The position numbers and the translations under genes are program-made. A DNA stretch of 64,000 nucleotides from Merdibacter massiliensis (lineage in GTDB: Bacteria > Bacillota_I > Bacilli_A > Erysipelotrichales > Erysipelotrichaceae): contig NZ_LT699722.1 in the NCBI RefSeq assembly GCF_900155395.1, positions 79,836 to 143,835 on the forward strand, written 5' to 3'. This document shows, piece after piece, positions 36,828-45,789 of the stretch. The stretch's first letter is position 1; each line of letters begins with the position of its first letter. The notes below the pieces were generated by a model. The model did no database searches and was not told the DNA's origin. It worked only from the letters and a program-made list of their open reading frames with translations.

Positions 36828-37157
36828 ATGGAAAACCGAAAGAGAAATATACAGATGAAGTTTTACGTTACGGAAGAAGAAAAGCGGCTGATCGACGAGA
36901 AGATGAAGCAGCTTCCCATAAAGCAGTATGGGGCATACTTCCGTAAAATGGCGATAGACGGGTATATTCTTGTCGTTGACCGAAGCGACACAAAAGCATA
37001 TATCCGGGAACTGCAAGCGGTGAGCCGGAACATCAACCAAATTGCAAAACGCGCCAATGCGACGGGGACGGTTTACAGGCAGGATATAGAGGACATTAAA
37101 AAGGCGGTGGACGAGATATGGCGGTTACAAAGACGCACCCTATTAAATCAACCTTAA
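36828..37157 (+). CDS. mobC: MobC-like relaxosome accessory protein
   Basis: A 109-residue protein with an N-terminal ribbon-helix-helix-like segment (IQMKFYVTEEEKRLIDEKMK) and the MobC signature QAVSRNINQIAKRANATGTV. MobC proteins bind oriT and help the relaxase open the DNA. Its 3' end overlaps the relaxase start by 40 bases, so translation is coupled. Confidence 0.88.
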   Translation: MENRKRNIQMKFYVTEEEKRLIDEKMKQLPIKQYGAYFRKMAIDGYILVVDRSDTKAYIRELQAVSRNINQIAKRANATGTVYRQDIEDIKKAVDEIWRLQRRTLLNQP

Positions 37158-38452
37158 AGGCTGCGATAGACTATATCTTAAATCCCGAAAAGACAGACGG
37201 GAAGCTGCTTGCGTCCTCTTTCGGCTGCGGGCTGGAAACCGCCGATATTGAGTTTGCATGGACGCGGGAAGCTGCCGGAGATCGCGGCACACATTTAGGG
37301 CGGCACTTGATACAATCCTTTGCGGTGGGAGAAACCACACCGGAAGAAGCGCACAAAATCGGCATGGAACTTGCCGGGGCGGTATTAGGCGGCAAGTATG
37401 AGTTTGTTTTGACAACTCACGTCGATAAAGACCATCTGCATAATCACTTGATTTTCAACGCGGTTAGCTTCGTTGACTACAAAAAGTACCATTCCAACAA
37501 GCAAAGCTATCACTTTATCCGGCGCACCAGCGACAGGATATGTAAAGAGCATGGGCTATCCGTCGTCGTACCGGGACAGGACAAGGGAAAAAGCTATGCA
37601 GAATACACCGCCGAAAAGCAAGGGACAAGCTACAAAGCAAAGCTGAAAACGGCGATAGATACTCTCATTCCCCAAGTGAAAGATTTTGACGAACTGCTGC
37701 GCCGCTTGCAGGAAATGGGGTATGAAATCAAACAGGGCAAATACATTTCCTTTCGCGCTGCCGGACAGGAACGGTTTACCCGCACAAAGACGCTCGGCGC
37801 GGCCTATACGGAAGAAGCGATAAAGGAGCGTATCAAGGGCGTGTATGTTGCCAAAACAAAAACGCTGCGGGAAGATAAGAAAATCCGGCTTGTCGTCGAT
37901 CTTGAAAACAGTATCAAAGCCCAACAGTCGGCGGGCTATGAACGGTGGGCAAAAATCCATAATCTGAAACAGGCTGCTAAAAGCATGAACTTCCTAACCG
38001 AAAACAAGATTGAGTATTATAGCGAACTTGAAAGCAAGATAGCCGATATTATGACCGCTCATGACGCGGCGGCAAAGGCGGTTAAGGAAGTGGAACAGCG
38101 TATGTCTGATTTGTCGCTGCTTATCAAGCACACCACCACATACCGACAGTTAAAACCGATTTACGATGAATACCGAAAATCGCCGGACAAGGAAAAGTAT
38201 CTGCGGGGGCATGAAAGCGAAATTATCCTGTTTGAAGCTGCGGCAAGGGCATTAAAGGAAATGCAGATAAAGAAGCTGCCCGATCTCGCCGCGCTGCGCA
38301 AGGAGTATAGAAGCTTAAACGACAGGAAAACCAAATTGTATGAAGATTATCGGCAAGCCAAGAAGCAAATGCAGGAATACGGCGTTGTCAAAAAGAACGT
38401 CGATAGTATTCTTTACCCGTCCCAAAGCAGGGCGCGGGAGCAGGAGCGATAA
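37118..38452 (+). CDS. MOBP-type relaxase (VirD2-like) of element B
   Basis: A 444-residue relaxase. The N-terminus MAVTKTHPIKSTLKAAIDYI carries the likely catalytic tyrosine; the metal-binding motif is in THVDKDHLHNHLIFNAVSF; the C-terminal half is a long coiled coil. It nicks oriT and pilots the strand into the type IV secretion channel. It is on the opposite strand to the secretion genes of the element. Confidence 0.92.
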   Translation: MAVTKTHPIKSTLKAAIDYILNPEKTDGKLLASSFGCGLETADIEFAWTREAAGDRGTHLGRHLIQSFAVGETTPEEAHKIGMELAGAVLGGKYEFVLTTHVDKDHLHNHLIFNAVSFVDYKKYHSNKQSYHFIRRTSDRICKEHGLSVVVPGQDKGKSYAEYTAEKQGTSYKAKLKTAIDTLIPQVKDFDELLRRLQEMGYEIKQGKYISFRAAGQERFTRTKTLGAAYTEEAIKERIKGVYVAKTKTLREDKKIRLVVDLENSIKAQQSAGYERWAKIHNLKQAAKSMNFLTENKIEYYSELESKIADIMTAHDAAAKAVKEVEQRMSDLSLLIKHTTTYRQLKPIYDEYRKSPDKEKYLRGHESEIILFEAAARALKEMQIKKLPDLAALRKEYRSLNDRKTKLYEDYRQAKKQMQEYGVVKKNVDSILYPSQSRAREQER

Positions 38453-38653
38453 GGCGCAAAACATGGGGTGGCAAGTGGAATGTTAAGGGCTGAAAACGCC
38501 TGTGTTTCTGCGGCTTCCAGCGCATGAAAACGACATAGACGATAAAGTATATTCAAACCCGCAAAAACGGCTTTCTAATTGTCCACGCAAGGACAAAAAA
38601 AGAACAGGGGCGCGGTGCCGGAAATCGGCAACCGCGCCCCTGTTCTCTATGGG

Positions 38654-38863
38654 CTATTCCTCGTCGGTCAAGATAAACTCCCTTTCGGAAAACTCGCTGT
38701 CCGTCATGGCTTGCAGCTTGTTCACCGCTGCGGCGGCAAGCTGGCGCATATCCTCGTCCATGTAGGGCATGGCGGCAAGGATATTTTCAAGCGTTGTTTC
38801 CCGGCTGTCCTCGGCGTAGATCGCAACAATGTTTTCTTCCTCAATGGTAAAGCGGGTATTCAT
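38654..38863 (-). CDS. Transposon-transfer assisting (TTRAP-like) protein
   Basis: A 69-residue acidic protein (MNTRFTIEEENIVAIYAEDS, then YMDEDMRQLAAAAVNKLQAM and FILTDEE) of the small family found beside transfer genes in Clostridiales ICEs. It ends the run of minus-strand transfer genes, four bases after the stop of the large antirestriction gene. Biochemical role unknown. Confidence 0.7.
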   Translation of the reverse strand: MNTRFTIEEENIVAIYAEDSRETTLENILAAMPYMDEDMRQLAAAAVNKLQAMTDSEFSEREFILTDEE

Positions 38864-38867
38864 GCTA

Positions 38868-41800
38868 TCAAACCTCCAAATCCTTTTTATGCTCTTTCTG
38901 TTTATCTTTCGGCTGCTGCGCCGCCTGTTTCTTGTATTCGTCCAGCTTCTTCAAAATGGACGGTTTTTTCTGCGGCTGTTCCCGTTTCTCGGCTTTTACC
39001 GCTTTTGCAAGGTCGGTAACGGAAATCGCTTCCCCCGCCTTTGCCCGCTGCTCAAAATCTGCAACGGTGGGCGTTTGCGGCGTATTGTTGATAAGCCCGT
39101 CAAAATTGTTGTCGTTCTGCTCTATGGTGTCCTCGACGTGCTTTAAGGGATTATCCCGCTGCGGCTGCTCGGCGGCTATGGCATAAGCCTGTGTGCCATT
39201 CCCCATAATGAGATACTTCCCGTCCTCCGACGCATGGTGAAAACCAAATCCCGCCGCTTCGATCTGTTCACGGCTCATATCGGTAATATGAAAATTGCCC
39301 CTCGGCGTTCTAACGGTTTCACCCGTCAAAAGGCTGTCGGGGGTCGCTTCCGGCTGCTGCTTTTCAAGCTGCCCGTCCTTGTAGGAATATCCTTGCGCCG
39401 CGATTGCTTCAAGGGTCTTGCCCGTAACGTCGCCATAAATCCGCTTGTCTGCGTCAACCAGCATTTGCAAAGTGTCTTGTACGGTGTCGGACAAGGCTTG
39501 CTGCTGTTCGGGCGGCAGCTTGTCAAATACGGGGGTCTGCTGCTCCTGCAAAAACTCCGGCACTTGCTGAAAACCGATACTGTCTACATAGTGGGCGGTG
39601 TCCTCGTCGTTCTGATGAAGCACAACAATGTCGGAAACGGAAAGGCTATGCCCCTTAAAGTCGGCGGGGTGGTCGATATTAAACCTTTCCCAAATGTCGC
39701 CCAGCGTCATATCCTTTGTAAGCGGTGCAGTATAGACGAGTTCATAATTTACCCGGTCAATGGTAAGTCCAGCCGCTTGCAGACGGTCATAAGGCTCAAA
39801 GCGCAAGTCCCTTGTTTCGTCCCCGCGCTTTAACTGATAAATGGAAAAGGTATCGCCCTGCTCCTGCTCGGCTTGCCGCTGCTGCTGCAACTCGGTAAAA
39901 TGCCCCTCAATCTCGGTAATGAGTTCCTTTGCGGTGGTCTGTATTGTTTCAAGGGACGCTTTTAACTCGGTCATTTCCTTGCCGCTGCTCCAACCAGCCA
40001 CATAGCCGAAAGAGTAATCGGAAGTATCAAGGCCGAAATGCTGGCAAACCGTATAAGCGACGCTTTCCGCTTCTACCTCGCAGGTATGGCGGTCAACGCG
40101 GTTTTGCTGCTCCGGCGGGGCGTTTAAGTCTACGTCGTGCAGCTTCGCATGGGCGATTTCGTGAATGGCGGTCTTTACCGCCTGTAATTCACTCACGCCC
40201 TCTTTGATTGCAATACGCTTGTCGGTCAAACTGAAATACCCATTTGCGCCGTTTGTGATCTGCTCAAATGCAATCGGGACGGGGGACGCTTTTTCAAGGG
40301 CGGCGAAAAAATCCTCGTACTGCTCCACATCGGCAAGCAGCGGTTTAACGGAAAGGTCGGGAAACTCCTTGCCCTCGGTCTGCGAAATATCAAAGACGGT
40401 TATAACCTTAAAGGCGGGGACGGTGATTTCCTTTTCTTCCTTTACCACTTTTCCCTCGCGGTCAAGCATGGGCTTTCTCGTTTCGGGGTCGATTTTATCA
40501 ACCAGCTTTTTCACCTTGTAGGGCGCGGGGGCAAAGATTTTAATGCCTTTCTCGCCTTTCTTTACATGGCGGTCAAACTCCTTTTCCCATTGACGGAAGC
40601 CCATTACCAAATTGCCGCCCTGCATAGCAATTAGGATAGTGTTATTCAAACTATAATCATGGAACTTTGACATAGCGGTTAGAAACTCTTTGTAGCGGTC
40701 GCTGTCAAAAATCGCCTGTACGCCCTGTTCCAAACGCGCGGTGATCTCCTTTACCTTTTCGGCGGGCTTTTCGGAAGTAAGGATAATGGGGACGACGGGG
40801 CGGGGCTGCTGCGGCTCTGCGGCCTGTGCGTCTGCTTGCTGCGTTTCGGCTGCGTCCATATAGGCTTTGTCCTGTTCGCCGCGCTCCGGCTGCGGGTAAC
40901 TCATAATGCGGTATTCTTCCGGCACTTCGCGCCCCTCAAACTGCCGTTCCCACTCGTCGCCGCTTTCCACGATATAGCCGTACTCGGTAAACGCGCCTTT
41001 TTCCTGCGCGGCAGCGTTCCTGCCAAAAGTAGAAAGGTCAATGCCGCCTTTCCATTCTTCGGGCATTTGTACCATGCCGGATTGATTTAAGTAATAGTCG
41101 CCCAAATCGTGGTAGTTATGTACTTCGGGGATATGGACGTAAAAATCCACGTTGTAGGTGAAGTCAATTACCTGTCCAATATTTGCAAGCCCGTTTTTCT
41201 GCTGCAAAGCTGCGTTCAGCTTGCCAACCTCGGCGGGGTCAAGCTGTTCGAGCCGCGCCGCAAGAAAATTGAGTTCGTCCACGTCGGCGGCGCATACCAT
41301 TTCATAAGGCAAGGCAATATGTTTCTCCGGGTCGTCGGAATAGCCGCGAATGGAAAAATCCTGCGGGTTGTCGGCGGTAATGCCGACGTTCCGCATAGCT
41401 TCGTGCAACTGCTCCTTTGTGGCGGGCATATCCAACCAATAGCCGCCGGGGTCGCCCGCGTCAAAGCGGCTGCGGTTGCCTATCATAATAGAAAACTGTT
41501 CGCTCATGTGTTCACGCTCCTTTTCCTGCCCGGTATTTTCGGGGATAGCTGCCGCCTGTTGCTGCTGCGGGGGTTCTTCGCCCTCTATGGTGTAGTCCGG
41601 CATGAGCATACCGTTTACTTTGAAATAGTCGGCGTACTCCTGCGGGATAGGCGGGGAGATTTCCGTAAACAAGCGGTCATACGCTTTGATACGCCCATTC
41701 AGATACTTTTCCATAGCTGCCTTGTCGGTGAAAACCTTTCTATCTTGTCCGGCAATCTTCGCTTGGGTTCTGCTTGGGCTGTTGGTGCGCACGCTCCATG

Positions 41801-42215
41801 TAAGCGTCCATGAATACGGGATAGATTTCTGCGCTTCTTTGTCGTAGCGGGTATTCTCGTAAATGTAGTAATTCATCTGATATACCCGATTGCTGCGAAT
41901 ATGGCGGTTATGCTCGGTGGTCTGCCACTCGTTAGCGGTGTGCTGGACGTGCGGCGTTCTCACATATTCAAGTGTTTTATCCAGCAAAAGCGTTCTTCCC
42001 GCCTGTTCTTCCCATGCGGCGGCGCGTTCTTTAAGGTCGTCAAAAATCGCCTGTTCTGCCGCCGCGCTTTCGCTGCGCATGGAAAGTAGCTGCGCAATCG
42101 GCAAGGAAGCATAAGGGGCAATCTCCCTGTCCTTTGCTTCAAAATATATCCGGCGTTCTATCCGCATGGTTTCGGCGGCTTCTAATTTGTCATGGTCGTA
42201 TGAGGAATACGGCAT
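38868..42215 (-). CDS. Multidomain antirestriction protein (ArdA-like, ArdC-like with metallopeptidase, YodL-like)
   Basis: A 1,115-residue fusion. Residues 1-210 are a DUF3849-like region. Around 240-440 an ArdA-like acidic part (MIGNRSRFDAGDPGGYWLDM). Around 480-790 an ArdC-like ssDNA-binding domain (FHDYSLNNTILIAMQGGNLV) with zinc-peptidase motif AIHEIAHAKLHD. After residue 800 a YodL-like domain (FSIYQLKRGDETRDLRFEPY). The tail is basic and Gln-rich. Such proteins shield incoming ICE DNA from restriction. Each domain call is by pattern; the whole is unusually long. Its leader contains the second oriT-like copy. Confidence 0.75.
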   Translation of the reverse strand: MPYSSYDHDKLEAAETMRIERRIYFEAKDREIAPYASLPIAQLLSMRSESAAAEQAIFDDLKERAAAWEEQAGRTLLLDKTLEYVRTPHVQHTANEWQTTEHNRHIRSNRVYQMNYYIYENTRYDKEAQKSIPYSWTLTWSVRTNSPSRTQAKIAGQDRKVFTDKAAMEKYLNGRIKAYDRLFTEISPPIPQEYADYFKVNGMLMPDYTIEGEEPPQQQQAAAIPENTGQEKEREHMSEQFSIMIGNRSRFDAGDPGGYWLDMPATKEQLHEAMRNVGITADNPQDFSIRGYSDDPEKHIALPYEMVCAADVDELNFLAARLEQLDPAEVGKLNAALQQKNGLANIGQVIDFTYNVDFYVHIPEVHNYHDLGDYYLNQSGMVQMPEEWKGGIDLSTFGRNAAAQEKGAFTEYGYIVESGDEWERQFEGREVPEEYRIMSYPQPERGEQDKAYMDAAETQQADAQAAEPQQPRPVVPIILTSEKPAEKVKEITARLEQGVQAIFDSDRYKEFLTAMSKFHDYSLNNTILIAMQGGNLVMGFRQWEKEFDRHVKKGEKGIKIFAPAPYKVKKLVDKIDPETRKPMLDREGKVVKEEKEITVPAFKVITVFDISQTEGKEFPDLSVKPLLADVEQYEDFFAALEKASPVPIAFEQITNGANGYFSLTDKRIAIKEGVSELQAVKTAIHEIAHAKLHDVDLNAPPEQQNRVDRHTCEVEAESVAYTVCQHFGLDTSDYSFGYVAGWSSGKEMTELKASLETIQTTAKELITEIEGHFTELQQQRQAEQEQGDTFSIYQLKRGDETRDLRFEPYDRLQAAGLTIDRVNYELVYTAPLTKDMTLGDIWERFNIDHPADFKGHSLSVSDIVVLHQNDEDTAHYVDSIGFQQVPEFLQEQQTPVFDKLPPEQQQALSDTVQDTLQMLVDADKRIYGDVTGKTLEAIAAQGYSYKDGQLEKQQPEATPDSLLTGETVRTPRGNFHITDMSREQIEAAGFGFHHASEDGKYLIMGNGTQAYAIAAEQPQRDNPLKHVEDTIEQNDNNFDGLINNTPQTPTVADFEQRAKAGEAISVTDLAKAVKAEKREQPQKKPSILKKLDEYKKQAAQQPKDKQKEHKKDLEV

Positions 42216-42252
42216 ATTCTTTCATCACGTCCTTTCTCGGTCATATAAGGGT

Positions 42253-42343
42253 TTGGGACTATCCCAACAAGCAAAATGCCCGCGCTCTCTATGGGAAGCG
42301 CGGGCATTTCTCGCAAACGGGTACTCGTTTGCTGTGCTTGCTA
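42253..42343 (-). other. Second oriT-like repeat, inverted and carrying an inserted hairpin
   Basis: Read on the minus strand it repeats copy 1 (AGCAAGCACAGCAAACGAGT, the GCAAACG/CGTTTGC dyad, and the TTGGGATAGTCCCAA palindrome), but a perfect 13-bp GC-rich stem (42274-42286 with 42297-42309) is inserted between the two dyads. It lies in the leader of the antirestriction gene. Confidence 0.7.
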
Positions 42344-42709
42344 TGTAGTTGTTTTTATCCGTAAACGCCTGTTTCTCTCGCTTTGGGCTTTCTGTCTGCG
42401 GCGTATCTTTGCCGCGCAATCGGGGCAGTATTTCGCCCGGTTGCTGCCCGCCGCAAACGTGCTGCCGCATACCGCGCAACGCTTCAAATCGGTTTCCCCG
42501 CTGCGGGTGATCTGTTCGCAAAGCTGCCTGTCGGCGGGTAATACCGCTTCGCGGAAATAGCGGCATAGCAGCGAATAGCTGATACTCTGCACACAAACGC
42601 AAGTTTCCCCGTCGTCCAGCAGCAGACAATTCCCGCAATCGTTGTTTGCACAAGCGGCGCGGGTCATTTTCTTTACGGCGCGGTATTGCTTTTCATCAAG
42701 CCTTATCAT
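42341..42709 (-). CDS. Cysteine-rich VLP-domain protein of element B
   Basis: A 122-residue paralogue of the protein at 28553: N-terminal CANNDCGNCLLLDDGETCVC and C-terminal CAVCGSTFAAGSNRAKYCPD. Its ATG overlaps the end of topB (4 bases), so it is co-translated with the topoisomerase. Zinc or DNA binding is likely from the cysteine pattern; role unknown. Confidence 0.78.
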   Translation of the reverse strand: MIRLDEKQYRAVKKMTRAACANNDCGNCLLLDDGETCVCVQSISYSLLCRYFREAVLPADRQLCEQITRSGETDLKRCAVCGSTFAAGSNRAKYCPDCAAKIRRRQKAQSERNRRLRIKTTT

Positions 42710-44781
42710 TTTCGGTTCTGCTCGACGCGGAAGTTTACATACTTGCCGCCTGTGTCGGCAAGCAGCACAACTCCGTCAAAGGTCTTTCCCGTCTTGGTCG
42801 AGTACATACCTTTGATTTTTACCTTTCCGTCTTTCAAAAGGGCGGCGGCAATCGCCTTTGTGAAAGCCTTTTTGCGCTGCTCAAAAAAGCGGTCATTCTT
42901 CCACATCACAAAGCTGCAAGCCCTGTCGGAGCAGTAAAAGTTTTTCTTGCCCTCGTAAACCGCCGCGCCGCAACGGGGGCAAGTGCCGATTGCTTCCCGC
43001 TGCGGGGTAAACAGCTTCGCTTTATCCTCGGAAATCGCGGAATAGGTCTTGACAAGCCCCGCTGTCATTTCCTCAATCCCGCGCATGAAGTCGGCGGGGC
43101 TGTCGCTGCCCTTTGCAATCCCGGTAAGGCGCGTTTCCCATTCTGCCGTAAGCTGCGGGGACGTAAGGCTGTCGGGCAGAATAGCGACAAGGTTATACCC
43201 GTCCTTTGTGGGGATTAGCTTTTTGCCCTTGCGCTCGGCAAAGCCCGCGCTAATGAGTTTTTCAATGATACCCGCCCGCGTCGCGGTGGTGCCTAACCCT
43301 TTGCGCTCCGCGTCCTCCGGCGTGTCCTCCTTTCCCGCACTCTCCATAGCCGAAAGTAACGTATCTTCGGTAAATGCCTTTGGGGGCTGCGTGTAACGTT
43401 CGGAGATCTCCGCTGCCGGATTGTCAAAGGTCTGCCCCTCGGCAAGCGGGGGTAAAACCGCTTCCGGCTCTGCGTCCTCGTCCTGTTCCCCGGACGCGGC
43501 GCGGGATAGTCTTTCAATCTCGCGCCAACCCTCGCAAAGCGTCGTCCTGCCCTTTGCGGTAAAGGTATAGCCGCCGCAAGTGAAAACCGCCGTAACCGCT
43601 TCATACTCATAGGGCGCGGCAACGGCGCAAAGCAGTTTTGCGCACACAAGGGTCATTAGCTTTTTCTCACTTTCGGCAAGGGAAGAAAAGCCCGTTTTCA
43701 CAAACTCCGCTGTCGGCAAAATGGCGTGATGGTCGGTTACTTTGCTGTTGTCGCAAATCCTCGCAAGGTCGGCTTGCAGCTTCACGCCCTGCATAAAGGG
43801 GAGAGCAGCGCAAAGGCCGGTGATAAGTTCCTTTGTGCTGCCCTCCATATCGGAAGTGATATATTTGCTGTCGGTGCGGGGATAGGTCAAAAGCCGTTTT
43901 TCATAAAGGGCTTGCGCATAGTCAAGGGTCTGTTTCGCCGTAAACCCATACAAACGGTTTGCTTCCCGCTGCAAGGCGGTGAGGTCAAACAGTTTCGGCG
44001 GGGCTGCGGTCTTTTTCTCTTTTTTAAGGGAAGTACAAACGGCCTGCGATTTCTCGCAAGCCGCTTTCATCTGCCGCGCCGCCGCTTCGTCGTCCTGCCT
44101 TTCGGAAAGGGCGGCAACGCCGCCAACGTCCAGCCGGACGACATGATATTTCTCTTTCTTAAAGCTGCTGATTGCATAGTCGCGGTTTACCAGCATAGCA
44201 AGGGTGGGCGTTTGCACTCTGCCGACATTCAATGTTTTATGGTAGAGGATAGAGAAAAGGCGGGTCGCGTTAATGCCAATGAGCCAATCGGCCTTTGCTC
44301 TGCAAAGCGCGGATTGATAGAGGTTGTCATAGCCGCGCCCGTCTTTGAGATTTGAAAAGCCCTCGCGGATTGCACTTGCTTCCATGCTGCTAATCCAAAG
44401 GCGGGAAAAGGGCTTTTTGCAATTCGCCTGTTCATAGACAAAGCGGAAAATGAGTTCCCCCTCGCGCCCGCTGTCGCAAGCATTGATAATCTCGGTAACG
44501 TCGCTGCGGTGCATAAGGTCTTTGAGAATGGAAAACTGCTGCTCCTTGCCGCTGGCAACAATAAACTGCCACTCCTGCGGGACAATGGGAAGATCGTCGT
44601 ACTTCCATTTACGGAATTGTTCATTGTAGGTCGCCGCGTCTGCAAGGCTAATCAAATGCCCGATACACCACGACACAAGGTAGCCGCCGCCCTCAAAATA
44701 TCCGCTGCGCTTTTCATTCGCGCCCATAACGGCGGCAATCGCCGCCCCGACGCTCGGTTTTTCTGCAATTACAAGTTTCAT
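42706..44781 (-). CDS. topB: DNA topoisomerase III (TopB-type) of the ICE
   Basis: A 691-residue type IA topoisomerase. It has the Toprim start MKLVIAEKPSVGAAIAAVMG, the acidic DSGREGELIFR motif, the active-site tyrosine in KRLLTYPRTDSKYIT around residue 290 and a C-terminal zinc-ribbon segment (CPRCGAAVYEGKKNFYCSDR). ICE-borne TopB resolves DNA during conjugative replication. It overlaps the neighbours on both sides by four bases, showing tight coupling. Confidence 0.93.
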   Translation of the reverse strand: MKLVIAEKPSVGAAIAAVMGANEKRSGYFEGGGYLVSWCIGHLISLADAATYNEQFRKWKYDDLPIVPQEWQFIVASGKEQQFSILKDLMHRSDVTEIINACDSGREGELIFRFVYEQANCKKPFSRLWISSMEASAIREGFSNLKDGRGYDNLYQSALCRAKADWLIGINATRLFSILYHKTLNVGRVQTPTLAMLVNRDYAISSFKKEKYHVVRLDVGGVAALSERQDDEAAARQMKAACEKSQAVCTSLKKEKKTAAPPKLFDLTALQREANRLYGFTAKQTLDYAQALYEKRLLTYPRTDSKYITSDMEGSTKELITGLCAALPFMQGVKLQADLARICDNSKVTDHHAILPTAEFVKTGFSSLAESEKKLMTLVCAKLLCAVAAPYEYEAVTAVFTCGGYTFTAKGRTTLCEGWREIERLSRAASGEQDEDAEPEAVLPPLAEGQTFDNPAAEISERYTQPPKAFTEDTLLSAMESAGKEDTPEDAERKGLGTTATRAGIIEKLISAGFAERKGKKLIPTKDGYNLVAILPDSLTSPQLTAEWETRLTGIAKGSDSPADFMRGIEEMTAGLVKTYSAISEDKAKLFTPQREAIGTCPRCGAAVYEGKKNFYCSDRACSFVMWKNDRFFEQRKKAFTKAIAAALLKDGKVKIKGMYSTKTGKTFDGVVLLADTGGKYVNFRVEQNRK

Positions 44782-45527
44782 AGATTATCGTCCTCCTGCT
44801 CGGTCTGTTCGGTTTCGACTACTTCCGTTTCCTCGTCGTCCTCGTCAAAATCAAGGTCGTCAAGGCTGCTGCTGCCTTTCGCCGCGTCCTTTTTGGGCTT
44901 CAAAATCTTAAAGTAGTAGAACGCGCCGCCGCCCGCTGCGGCAACAAGCAGCACGACAAGCAGAATACCCATGCCGCCGCCTTTTTCTTCTTCCGGCGGC
45001 TGCTCGGTTTCTTCCGGCTCCGGCTCGGCTTCCACACCCGCGCACTCGCTCATGTTGACGCTGCAAACCGGGCAAGCGGTGTTGACGCTTCCGGCAACGC
45101 ATTTATCGGTGCAGCTACAAACGGGGGCTTCGGTCTGCCCGTCCTCCATAAGGGCGGTTAAATCCGCTTCGTCCACTTGGTTAAGGAAATGGACGGTATT
45201 TTCCCCGTCCTCGGCGCGGTCAATGATGATGTAAAAATAGTTGCCACTTTTGGTAACGACGGTGATAAACTGCTTGTCGCCGGACGCTTCACCCGTTATA
45301 TCGTCCACAAGGGACATATTCCCGTCCGGGGTAAGGGGCTGCGGCTCATAGCCGCCCGTCGTTTCTTCCGGCTCGGTTTCCGGCGCGGGGGTTTCCTCGG
45401 TTACGGGGGTAGGCGTGTCGTCGCTTTCATCGCCACCGCCCGCATAAGCGGTAACAGAAAAGCCGCACATGATAACCAGTGCGGCAAGCAATACGGTAAA
45501 CTTTCGGATTATCTTTTTATTCTTCAT
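44778..45527 (-). CDS. DUF4366-type exported membrane protein
   Basis: A 249-residue protein: signal peptide (VLLAALVIMCGFSVTAYAGG), acidic Pro/Glu/Thr-rich spacer, a small domain with ITVVTKSGNYFYIIIDRAED, a cysteine cluster (CSCTDKCVAGSVNTACPVCS) and a C-terminal membrane helix (GILLVVLLVAAAGGGAFYYF) with a short charged tail. It is a standard cell-surface component of this ICE group. The ATG after GAGGACAACGACA is preferred; the long upstream frame overlaps the previous gene. Confidence 0.8.
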   Translation of the reverse strand: MKNKKIIRKFTVLLAALVIMCGFSVTAYAGGGDESDDTPTPVTEETPAPETEPEETTGGYEPQPLTPDGNMSLVDDITGEASGDKQFITVVTKSGNYFYIIIDRAEDGENTVHFLNQVDEADLTALMEDGQTEAPVCSCTDKCVAGSVNTACPVCSVNMSECAGVEAEPEPEETEQPPEEEKGGGMGILLVVLLVAAAGGGAFYYFKILKPKKDAAKGSSSLDDLDFDEDDEETEVVETEQTEQEDDNL

Positions 45528-45783
45528 TGTCGTTGTCCTCCTGTTCGGCGGGGTAAGTGGCTTCCGGCTGCGGCAAGGTGATTTCGCCGCTGGCGTAAGC
45601 GGAGAGGAACGCGGCAAGCTGCGTCCCGTCAAGGTGTACCGCCTTTACCATTTGCACGATCTGCGCGTTTTCTTCCTCGACTTTCTGCGCTTCAAGGTCT
45701 TTCAGCTTCTTTTGCTGTTCAAGGATTTTTGCCCTCGTTTTCTCAATATCCCTTTCGATACGGTCAAGTTTCGTGTTCGCCAT
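45517..45783 (-). CDS. DUF4315-type coiled-coil protein
   Basis: An 88-residue protein, MANTKLDRIERDIEKTRAKI then LEQQKKLKDLEAQKVEEENA, a coiled coil followed by VHLDGTQLAAFLSAYASGEI. Found next to the DUF4366 gene in related ICEs. The ATG at 45783 has nine bases to GGAG; the one two codons upstream would be too close. Role unknown, probably an assembly factor. Confidence 0.8.
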   Translation of the reverse strand: MANTKLDRIERDIEKTRAKILEQQKKLKDLEAQKVEEENAQIVQMVKAVHLDGTQLAAFLSAYASGEITLPQPEATYPAEQEDNDNEE

Positions 45784-45789
45784 AGTCAT

